Of a stretch of DNA of 19,456 nt, positions 1-5,383 are shown piece by piece. The stretch comes from an uncultured Olsenella sp. (GTDB taxonomy: Bacteria; Actinomycetota; Coriobacteriia; Coriobacteriales; Atopobiaceae): NCBI GenBank assembly GCA_959598545.1, contig CAUGFC010000023.1, positions 1 to 19,456 on the forward strand, written 5' to 3'. Positions within the stretch are counted from its first letter, which is position 1. Every line of letters begins with the position of its first letter. The notes below the pieces were generated by a model. It was not told the DNA's origin and searched no databases. It saw only the letters and a program-made list of their open reading frames with translations. Both the position numbers and the translations under genes were made by a program.

Positions 1-53
1 AACCTCAGCCTTCCAAGCTGATGACGCGGGTTCGATTCCCGTCACCCGCTCCA
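1..53 (+). tRNA. tRNA-Gly(TCC), 3' part (5' part lies before the window)
   Basis: The window opens inside a tRNA. The anticodon stem is 5-9/17-21 with loop 10-16 and anticodon TCC at 12-14. The T arm is 26-30/38-42 with a TTCGATT loop. The acceptor strand CACCCGC is 43-49, the discriminator is T50 and CCA is encoded at 51-53. The TCC anticodon makes this tRNA-Gly. It is the target gene of the element to its right, whose left att copy supplies everything from the anticodon loop to the CCA, so the tRNA stays functional. The 5' half cannot be seen here. Confidence 0.9.
10..53 (+). repeat. attL: 44-bp direct repeat, copy 1
   Basis: This copy runs from the first base of the tRNA-Gly anticodon loop to the CCA end and is identical to 6816-6859. 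Identity stops at base 9 (C versus A) and base 54 (G versus T), which sets the repeat limits. It is the core crossover region of a tyrosine recombinase that uses a tRNA 3' half as attB. Confidence 0.93.
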
Positions 54-56
54 GAC

Positions 57-102
57 AAAACAGCAGGCCAAACCTATAAAATGGTTTGACCTGTTTTCTT
101 TT
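57..102 (+). terminator. Rho-independent terminator after tRNA-Gly, carried by the element
   Basis: The left arm from 57 ends in CCAAACC and pairs with GGTTTG (83-88) and the following ACCTGTTTT, leaving a small CAG bulge. The loop is TATAAAAT. A T-rich run (94-102) follows. It lies just inside the element, four bases after the CCA. It therefore probably terminates the reconstituted tRNA and insulates the element from read-through. Confidence 0.7.
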
Positions 103-112
103 ATCAATCTTA

Positions 113-143
113 TGCGCAATGACGATGCGCAAAAAATGCGCAA
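113..143. promoter_or_regulatory. Left-end arm sites: three TGCGCAA repeats
   Basis: TGCGCAA occurs at 113-119, 126-132 and 137-143 (13 and 11 bp apart), 60-90 bp inside attL. The same heptamer occurs three times near attR (6671-6700) in the same orientation. Clusters of short repeats at both ends of an integrated element are typical of arm-type binding sites for an integrase N-terminal domain, or of Xis sites. Binding itself is inferred. Confidence 0.6.
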
Positions 144-149
144 TATAGG

Positions 150-547
150 GGTGTTTGACCCCAGAGATAGGAGCATGTCGCCTGTCTGTACCCCCACCGC
201 CCATCCCCTCCCCACCGGCCGACCCGACGCCCCGCGGCATAGTCGGGGAATAGAGGTGCGCTTTTTTCCACATAGGGGCATCCCCCCCCCTGTGGAAAAC
301 GCCCGTGTGTGAATTGGCGCTATGCCGCAGGGCGCGCCTCGCACCCCACCCCCGGAGGTGGCCCCCTATCCCCTTTGGTGGAAACGCGGAGGGCCGCGCT
401 ATGAGGGCGCAAGACCTCGGGGCACGCCGCGCCCGCTGGGGCCGGAGATGCCCCCCACACCACCCCCCCCCTCATGGCGGGGGAGGGAGAAAGATTGCAG
501 ACGGCGCGGACTCGCGGGCGGGCACGGCCCGAACTTTCAGACTCCCC
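150..547. other. Gene-free, C-run-rich left end of the element
   Basis: No convincing gene is seen here. Plus-strand frames are open but have arginine/proline-rich compositions typical of shadow frames, and they run into the minus-strand genes. The stretch holds a small hairpin (148-162), C-runs that would be G-quadruplex motifs on the minus strand (191-213, and a looser one at 344-373), a paired DnaA-box-like palindrome (264-299) and a flanking 9-bp inverted repeat (234-242 with 320-328). For such a compact element, 400 unassigned bases suggest a structural or packaging role. Confidence 0.5.
264..299. promoter_or_regulatory. Inverted pair of DnaA-box-like 9-mers forming a hairpin
   Basis: TTTTCCACA at 264-272 and its exact reverse complement at 291-299 both fit the DnaA-box consensus TTWTNCACA. 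The 18-base loop contains GGGG (275-278) and nine C (282-290), which would extend the stem. An outer 9-bp inverted repeat, GCGGCATAG (234-242) with CTATGCCGC (320-328), brackets it. It could be a host-DnaA binding site, a secondary origin or single-strand initiation hairpin, or simply a strong terminator-like structure. Confidence 0.45.
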
Positions 548-730
548 CTACCCCCTGCGGGCACGCGAGAAGAGGACGGACGCTATGCGGTTCGCTCTGT
601 CTGTGCGCTCGTCCAGCTCCTCCGGCGGCATCGTTCTCTTGCCCCGCCTGACGGGCGCGATGCGCGCCACCTCGTCCCTCAGCGCCCTTCTCAGCCTGTC
701 CGTGCTCCAGCTCTCGTAGTCCTGCTCCAT
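548..730 (-). CDS. Small orphan protein of the element (60 aa)
   Basis: I do not recognise the family. The 60-aa product starts MEQDYESWST, is rich in charged residues (Arg, Glu, Asp) and probably helical, with a basic C-terminus ending in SRARRG. It has no membrane segment and no cysteines. The start is supported by a purine-rich ribosome site (GGAAGGGG) about 8 bases upstream of the ATG at 730. It is the last gene of the leftward cluster, 80 bp after the 198-aa gene, with a GC-rich hairpin (760-788) in between. A role as a small regulator or DNA/RNA-binding protein is possible, but nothing in the sequence settles this. Confidence 0.6.
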   Translation of the reverse strand: MEQDYESWSTDRLRRALRDEVARIAPVRRGKRTMPPEELDERTDRANRIASVLFSRARRG

Positions 731-759
731 GTTTGCGTCCCCTTCCTGCCCATAGAGAA

Positions 760-788
760 GCCCCGCCCGCCGTATAGGCAGACGGGGC
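760..788 (-). terminator. Intercistronic GC hairpin between the 198-aa and 60-aa genes
   Basis: On the minus strand a 12-bp stem forms, GCCCCGTCTGCC with GGCGGGCGGGGC (two G·U pairs), around the loop TATAC, followed by TTCTCT. The U-tract is poor. It may act as a partial terminator or an mRNA-processing/stabilising hairpin that lowers expression of the last gene. Confidence 0.45.
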
Positions 789-810
789 GTGGTCACCCGT
801 TGTCGGGCGG

Positions 811-1407
811 CTACATGATTCCGCCCAGATACTGGGAGAGGGAGACGTGGAGTCGCAGCCCTGTCGTATCGGGCTTGGTCGGGTTGTGGAAGCACTTTGA
901 GATGGTCGTGCTCGCGCTTGCCCGCGCGCCGTCGATGTATTCCGTGGCACCTTCGAGGGTGTTTGACACGTTGATGGGGATGATGGTCTTCTGACGGGTC
1001 TCCTCGCGCTTCACGAGTGCCATCATTGCGTTGTATGCCGTCCAGTTGTTGCCGTATGCGCGGAGGCCCGCCACCAGCTCGTCGGCGCTCACCTTGTCGC
1101 GAGCCTCCAGTCCGGCGATGAACGCGGTCGCTGCGGGGGAGGGTGCCTCTGCCATCTCGGCGAGCGCCTCGTCGCGCGCCTGGTCGCAAATCTCCCTGAC
1201 GCGCTCCTTGGCGGCGGCGATGATGCGAGAGCACTCGGCGCGCCCCTCGTCGGTCCTGATGGTGCCGTCCATCGGTTCGATGGTGTCTCCCGGCGCGAGT
1301 CGTGACGTGTAGCGGCGGTAGTCGTTTCCTGCGGCGGTGTCCACGTCATCGGCTAGCTTGGAGAGGGTGGCCGAAATCTTATCGCTGGTGGTCTTCCTGT
1401 CGAACAT
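811..1407 (-). CDS. Orphan protein of the element (198 aa), downstream of the candidate origin
   Basis: I do not recognise the family. The open frame extends far upstream, but the real start is the ATG at 1407. GGAG lies 6 bases before it, and the upstream extension would read through the helicase 3' end and the origin with a shadow-like composition. The protein starts MFDRKTTSDKISATLSKLAD. Residues about 55-170 are mostly long charged/alanine-rich helix (possible coiled coil), and residues 180-198 look beta-like. There are no membrane segments. In PICI-type satellites this position, after pri-rep-ori, often holds genes that interfere with a helper phage; that parallel is inference only. Its leader shares 11 bases with that of the excisionase-like gene. 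Confidence 0.75.
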   Translation of the reverse strand: MFDRKTTSDKISATLSKLADDVDTAAGNDYRRYTSRLAPGDTIEPMDGTIRTDEGRAECSRIIAAAKERVREICDQARDEALAEMAEAPSPAATAFIAGLEARDKVSADELVAGLRAYGNNWTAYNAMMALVKREETRQKTIIPINVSNTLEGATEYIDGARASASTTISKCFHNPTKPDTTGLRLHVSLSQYLGGIM

Positions 1408-1491
1408 GTCTGCTCCAATCTGCCGGTCTTTCCCGGCGTCGTGTTGTGCGTCCGTTGTTTTTTGGGTGCGTGGGGGCGCTCGCCCTCGGGG

Positions 1492-1591
1492 CGGTACGTT
1501 TGGTACGTTTGGTACGCCGTTTTGGTTTGTTACTAAAATCGTCTCCCCCAGAGAGAAATTGAATCGCGTACCAGACGTACCGTCCGTACCG
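1492..1591. other. Candidate replication origin: two inverted sets of three iterons around an AT-richer core
   Basis: GGTACG occurs at 1493, 1502 and 1511, exactly 9 bp apart. Its reverse complement CGTACC occurs at 1567, 1576 and 1585, also 9 bp apart. The two 27-bp arms (1492-1518 and 1565-1591) match as an inverted repeat at 22 of 27 positions. The 50 bases between them (1517-1566) are about 58% A/T in an otherwise GC-rich region. The block lies in the non-coding gap directly after the helicase gene. Oppositely oriented iterons around an AT-rich segment next to rep are the known plan of SaPI origins, where the Rep helicase binds the iterons. Alternatively it is an operator for the 198-aa gene. 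Confidence 0.72.
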
Positions 1592-1606
1592 CTTCGCCGC
1601 CCGCCG

Positions 1607-3304
1607 CTACCCTTTGACACGGATTCCGATAAACAGGTGGCGTGTTCTCTTCTGGTGGACGGTCCCGCGCCCCGCGTCTCGTATCCCGTCGCGTCGTGCA
1701 AGCTCCGCGTAGAACTTGGCCTTCTGCAACCTGCCGCAGCCGTTGGCCTCCGCCCATTCGACGTAGCGCTCGTACAGCCTCGCGCCGTCCTCGCGCAGCC
1801 CCTCGCCGACCTCACACTCGTCGGCGACGAACTCGCCCATCCGGTCGGAGTCGGTGGCGTAGGCGCGCGTCGCCTCCGCGCACGCGGCGGGGATGTGTCC
1901 GTCCGAGACGCCCAGCATCGCGTAGCCGTCGAGCGCCCAGTTGAGCACCGCGCTCAGGTACTCCGGCGCCCTCATGCGCTCCTTCAGCCCCGCGTCGCGT
2001 TCTCCCTCGGCGCGGCGGTTGTCGAACGGCACCGCGACCACGCGCCCCGACTCGAACAGCGTCTGGTCGTTCACCTCGGGGAGGTAGTTGGTGTTGACCC
2101 ACAGCTGGAACTGCGGGCGGAAGGAGAACTCGTCGCCGAACAGGTAGCGGGTCGCCACGAGGTCGCCGCCCGTCCACTGCTTCACCAGCGCCGCGTCGAG
2201 GGGCATGTTCTTCGGCGGCTCGGGGCACTGGACGAACCTCATGCCGCTGAGCCTTGCCACGTCGGGCGACGCCGACTTGGCGTTTCGCCTCGTCTGCTGG
2301 AGAGTCTCGGGCTGGATGGTGGTCCCGTAGTCCCCGAACATCGAGAGGATGGTGTCGAGGGTGGTGGACTTTCCCGTTCTGGTCGGCCCGTAGGCAACGT
2401 AGAAGCGCTCCGCCGTGGTGTCGCCCGCGAGCGCCGCGCCGACGCACATCTGGAGGAAGGAGGCCACCTCGCCGTCGCCGCCGAACGTCTCCGCTAGAAA
2501 GGCCACCCACTCGGCGTACCCCGCCCGGTCATCGTAGGCGCAGCCCGCGAGCTTGGTCAGCATGTCGGCGGGGTCGTGCAGCCGGAAGGTCCCCGTCCGC
2601 AGGTCGAGGGTCCCGTTCGTGCAGTTGAATAGGTGGCGGTCGGCGTCGAAGTCGGAGGCGTGGGCCACCATCTCGCTCTTGCTGTCCTCCAACAGCTTCG
2701 CGCGCCCGACCTGTTGGCAGTACCGCGCGACGAGCTTCAGGTCAGACGCCATCTTCTCGTCGCTTTCGGCCATCGACACCGTGGCGATTAGGCGGTCCAC
2801 AAAATCTTTCATGTGGAGCTGCGCCACCTGCTCGCCGCCCGCCCTCCCGTCGAGCCAACGGGTGCCGTCATAGGCGTACCAGCCCCGCGCCTCGGGGACG
2901 TAACGGATGCGGTCGCGGAACGTAGCGGCGAATACACGGGAGAGGTCCTTGTCGTTGATGCCACGTCCGGAAATGTCTAGCGTCGGCCGCTCGAACGCCT
3001 CCGGCCTCGCGACGATGTACCCCGCCGACGGACCCTTGGGGTAGTCTCGCGCGATGTGCTCCGCGAGCCTGACCACCTCGGCGTCGGGGAGGGGAGGCTC
3101 GCAGCGCTCGGCGTTGGCCCTGCGCAGCTCGTCCAGAATCTCATCGTCGGTTCGGTAGCGCGCCTGAAGCGAGCAGCCGTAGTCAAACAGGGTGTCGTTT
3201 CGTTCTCCCGCGTGGATGGTGCCGGGGAGGGCGAAGCGGGGGCGCTGCGCCCCGGCGCTTTCCGTGCCGACTATCACCTCGTCATCGAAGCCGAACGTCC
3301 CCAT
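1607..3304 (-). CDS. D5/P4-type replicative helicase with PriCT-1 domain
   Basis: This 565-aa protein probably unwinds the element's origin and loads or accompanies its primase. A PriCT-1-like segment covers about residues 30-90 (GERNDTLF, then a later N..R..PPL pattern). A D5_N-like region follows (about 140-280), then an SF3-type ATPase with Walker A GPTRTGKST at 306-314, an acidic Walker B-like PEPP at 361-364, and the sensor motif LWVNTNYLP at 401-409 followed by VPFDNRR. The C-terminus (about 480-565) looks like a winged helix, suited to iteron binding. The start at 3304 is chosen because GGAGGTG lies 7 bases upstream; a start at 3355 has no such site. It overlaps the primase gene by 31 bases in another frame, so the two are translationally coupled. 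The candidate origin is immediately downstream. Confidence 0.9.
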   Translation of the reverse strand: MGTFGFDDEVIVGTESAGAQRPRFALPGTIHAGERNDTLFDYGCSLQARYRTDDEILDELRRANAERCEPPLPDAEVVRLAEHIARDYPKGPSAGYIVARPEAFERPTLDISGRGINDKDLSRVFAATFRDRIRYVPEARGWYAYDGTRWLDGRAGGEQVAQLHMKDFVDRLIATVSMAESDEKMASDLKLVARYCQQVGRAKLLEDSKSEMVAHASDFDADRHLFNCTNGTLDLRTGTFRLHDPADMLTKLAGCAYDDRAGYAEWVAFLAETFGGDGEVASFLQMCVGAALAGDTTAERFYVAYGPTRTGKSTTLDTILSMFGDYGTTIQPETLQQTRRNAKSASPDVARLSGMRFVQCPEPPKNMPLDAALVKQWTGGDLVATRYLFGDEFSFRPQFQLWVNTNYLPEVNDQTLFESGRVVAVPFDNRRAEGERDAGLKERMRAPEYLSAVLNWALDGYAMLGVSDGHIPAACAEATRAYATDSDRMGEFVADECEVGEGLREDGARLYERYVEWAEANGCGRLQKAKFYAELARRDGIRDAGRGTVHQKRTRHLFIGIRVKG

Positions 3305-3906
3305 ACGCACACCTCCTTGTCGGTCCCGAAGAACAACCGGGATAGGTCCTTGCACGAGGGGTCAGCTTCGGGGTACGCGGCGAGCAGCCCACGGAGGAAC
3401 CGGGTCGCCTCGTCACGATCGCGGATGATGGACGGAGCGACGAACGCGAGACGGTACTTCTGCCGCTCCTTGGTGCTGCGGAAGCTCTCGTAGCTCAGCG
3501 CGAGCGGGAGTCCGCACTCGAACGCCCTCTGCACCGCGTCGGTCACGTCGAGCGGCCGATGCCCGCGAGCGACCATCGCCTCGTCGTTGTCCACGTCGAT
3601 GAAGAACAGCTCCTGGGCCTTCCAGTCCTCCGCCTTGCGTCGCCCGTCGCAGACGCCGGGGAGGACGGTCCGCCCGCGCGAAATCATCGCCGCAAGCTCC
3701 GGGAGGGTCACGGTCACAAGGCACTCGGGCCGGACGATGCGCGGGGTCACGCCGCCGTCGCGCTCGGGCTTCTTTGGGAACTCCACGGGGTCAACGCACG
3801 CGGTCACGGTGCGCCCGCCGAACGGGTCATCTGTCCCGGTGCCGCGAAAGTCATGCAGCTCGCCGCGATAGAGGCTGACGTAGCGCACGTTCTCGAACCA
3901 CCACAT
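3274..3906 (-). CDS. AEP-family primase catalytic subunit (prim-pol-like)
   Basis: This 210-aa protein has the pattern of the catalytic domain found at the N-terminus of phage/plasmid primase-helicases. FFIDVDND at 101-108 gives the D104-x-D106 metal-binding pair, LSYESFRSTKERQKYRLAFV covers 137-156, and CKDLSRLFFG covers 185-194. It would make primers for the element's replication with the helicase encoded next. In many relatives both parts form a single protein; here the primase ends 31 bases inside the helicase gene. The ATG at 3906 lies 9 bases after the stop of the excisionase-like gene, with a GGGG ribosome site. The exact family assignment rests on motif patterns, not on a search. Confidence 0.8.
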   Translation of the reverse strand: MWWFENVRYVSLYRGELHDFRGTGTDDPFGGRTVTACVDPVEFPKKPERDGGVTPRIVRPECLVTVTLPELAAMISRGRTVLPGVCDGRRKAEDWKAQELFFIDVDNDEAMVARGHRPLDVTDAVQRAFECGLPLALSYESFRSTKERQKYRLAFVAPSIIRDRDEATRFLRGLLAAYPEADPSCKDLSRLFFGTDKEVCVWGRSASMTR

Positions 3907-3915
3907 GCGCGGCCC

Positions 3916-4110
3916 CTAGTTCAGCCCTGCGAAATCGAGAAGGCGGTCGCGGTTGATGCGCCACAGGCTCATGACGCGCACGGCCTTCAGCTTGCCTTGT
4001 TCGCACATACGGGTGACGGTGCGGGGTGTGACGTTGAGGATTGCCGCCGCCTGGTTGGTGTCGAGGAGGTCGGGGAGGGACTCGATGTTGACGGTCTGAG
4101 ACTTCTTCAC
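3916..4110 (-). CDS. Excisionase-like helix-turn-helix protein (64 aa)
   Basis: The small basic protein fits the HTH_17/excisionase family. LLDTNQAAAILNVTPRTVTR (residues 15-34) is the helix-turn-helix, followed by the winged-helix pattern EQGKLKAVRV..LWRINRDRLLDF. Such proteins bend DNA at att sites to direct excision, and some also regulate transcription. The start is GTG at 4110, with GGAG seven bases upstream. It is the first gene of the replication cluster (xis-primase-helicase, gaps of 9 and -31 bases), which would couple excision to replication as in satellites and AICEs. Its ribosome site lies in one arm of an 8-bp inverted repeat (see 4116-4191). It could instead be a pure replication activator. 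Confidence 0.82.
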   Translation of the reverse strand: MKKSQTVNIESLPDLLDTNQAAAILNVTPRTVTRMCEQGKLKAVRVMSLWRINRDRLLDFAGLN

Positions 4111-4115
4111 TTTGA

Positions 4116-4191
4116 GGCTCCAATCTGTCGTTGCAGTCCGGCCGCGTCCGGCCTCGCCGCCGTGGTAGAAACGTCGCGACTAGTTGGAGCC
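4116..4191 (-). promoter_or_regulatory. Leader of the xis-like gene with possible ribosome-site sequestration
   Basis: On the minus strand, GGCTCCAA (4191-4184) is the exact complement of TTGGAGCC (4123-4116), which contains the Shine-Dalgarno sequence of the GTG start at 4110. Between them lie about 60 bases with GC-rich sub-hairpins. If formed, the stem would hide the ribosome site. The promoter should lie in 4192-4310. A weak candidate is TTGCTT (4255-4250) with a TACCTA -10 (4232-4227) that falls inside a GGTA tandem repeat (4221-4232). Confidence 0.4.
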
Positions 4192-4310
4192 TATCAGTTG
4201 TTAAAGACTAGAAAAGCGCAGGTAGGTAGGTATGAAACGGACTCAGTGAAAGCAATGGCGCTAGTCATTCTTTCATCGTCTGGAGATGGGGTCGGGTGGG
4301 TCTATGGGAC

Positions 4311-4353
4311 GAAAGAAAACCCGCCCCGCAATGTTTCGGCGGCGGGACGGGTT
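4311..4353 (-). terminator. Terminator of the int–HTH operon
   Basis: On the minus strand, AACCCGTCCCGC (4353-4342) pairs with GCGGGGCGGGTT (4329-4318) around a 12-base loop, with one mismatch or wobble. TTTTCTTTC follows. It lies 30 bases after the stop of the 255-aa HTH gene. It separates the integrase/regulator operon from the replication operon, so the latter needs its own promoter in 4111-4310. Confidence 0.8.
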
Positions 4354-4383
4354 CTAATTTCGCGTTCACAAAAGACACACGGT

Positions 4384-5151
4384 CTAGAAAGGGAGCGGGC
4401 CGAAATCCGGCTCAGGCTGAGGCAGGGAGCAGCCTTGCGCCCAGTCTATCGCCTCCTCGACGTTTCTCCTGTGCTTCACTAATCCCCTTATCACCTCTTG
4501 GGAGTTGGCCCCGTCTACGGTTTCCTTCAATGTCAGAGCGGTGAAAGCGGATGCGCAACTTCCAGATGGTGCTAGTAGGCGAATGGTTGCCACGAGCGGG
4601 AGAAGCTCGTCCGCGTCGAGCGCCATCACGTCGCTGAGGACGGCCGACCTCATGACCCGCTCCTTGTCCTTGCACGTCATGCGGAACAGCGAGATGACGG
4701 TATTCCTGAAGGCGACACGGTAGAGGTCATCCAGCGTCGGTTCTTCGAATGGGGAATCGTCGGCTATCTCCATCACGTCCCCGAATATCTTTGCGTCATA
4801 GACGGTAACGATAAGACGGGAAAAGAGGTCGATGATTCGCGCGAGCTGGTGTCGAGGGATGCTGCGGGAATCCCTCAGCCATCCGCTCACGGTTTGCTGC
4901 GAAACCTCGTATCCATAACATTCGAAGTATGTGCGGATTAGCGAATTGATGCTGCTCTTCTCACCGTCAAAGGCGATGTGGCGAAGGGTTGCGAGCAGAT
5001 GGTTCTCTGGGTAGTCGCCCAACGGGTGCTTCTGGTCTGAGACGGAGACCTTGCAAAGCTCCATCTCTCGGTCGAACCTTCTGAGGGAATCGTCGCTTTC
5101 GATGTCTTCGCGCTTTGTCTTCGTGCGCTTCGGTTTCGCCTCGGCTCTCAT
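4384..5151 (-). CDS. Helix-turn-helix protein, probable regulator of the element (255 aa)
   Basis: The N-terminus (residues 1-20) is strongly basic (AKPKRTKTKRED). A helix-turn-helix of XRE-like type fits residues about 68-110, with SQQTVSGWLRDSRSIPRHQL resembling the recognition part. The rest is alpha-helical and not recognised. The start at 5151 has GGGGGTG eight bases upstream and lies two bases after the stop of the 75-aa gene. The longer frame up to 5274 overlaps that gene and is rejected. In satellites the gene next to int is often the master repressor (Stl-like), but that gene is usually divergent from the replication genes, whereas this one is co-directional. Repressor is the best guess; an activator or replication-control protein is possible. 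Confidence 0.72.
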   Translation of the reverse strand: MRAEAKPKRTKTKREDIESDDSLRRFDREMELCKVSVSDQKHPLGDYPENHLLATLRHIAFDGEKSSINSLIRTYFECYGYEVSQQTVSGWLRDSRSIPRHQLARIIDLFSRLIVTVYDAKIFGDVMEIADDSPFEEPTLDDLYRVAFRNTVISLFRMTCKDKERVMRSAVLSDVMALDADELLPLVATIRLLAPSGSCASAFTALTLKETVDGANSQEVIRGLVKHRRNVEEAIDWAQGCSLPQPEPDFGPLPF

Positions 5152-5153
5152 GA

Positions 5154-5381
5154 TTACACCCCCGTCCCGCTGAAATGGAGGACTGCGGCGGGATCTGATG
5201 CTCGTCTCTTTTCCACTGCGTCCGCTATGCCACTTGTGGAGGCGATTATCGCGCTGCGTCCTTCGCTGTCGCACGCCATGTAGGCGTTCACCAGAAAGCC
5301 AATCCGCGCGTCCTCGTTTGTCGAGCGCACCATTTCGATTCCGCGCTCGACCCAGTTCCGCGTTGTCCTTGCTCGTGTCAT
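5154..5381 (-). CDS. Small orphan protein between integrase and HTH regulator (75 aa)
   Basis: I do not recognise it. The 75-aa product starts MTRARTTRNWVERG, has a basic N-terminus and a helical middle (FLVNAYMACDSEGRSAIIAS), and no membrane segment. The ATG at 5381 lies two bases after the integrase stop with GGAGGA six bases upstream, and its TAA ends two bases before the next start. Such tight packing indicates translation as one int–orf75–HTH unit. A small co-regulator or recombination accessory protein would fit the position, but no motif supports either. Confidence 0.72.
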   Translation of the reverse strand: MTRARTTRNWVERGIEMVRSTNEDARIGFLVNAYMACDSEGRSAIIASTSGIADAVEKRRASDPAAVLHFSGTGV

Positions 5382-5383
5382 GG

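Noticed and set aside
305..994. 229-codon plus-strand frame in the left end of the element
   Set aside because: It is Arg/Pro/His-rich without family features, overlaps the better supported minus-strand genes at 548-730 and 811-1407, and has no proper ribosome site.
1408..1815. N-terminal extension (136 codons) of the 198-aa protein
   Set aside because: It crosses the iteron origin and the helicase 3' end with low-complexity composition. A good start with GGAG exists at 1407.
1337..2497. 386-codon plus-strand frame opposite the helicase
   Set aside because: It is a shadow of the helicase gene and crosses the iteron block, which is non-coding on both strands.
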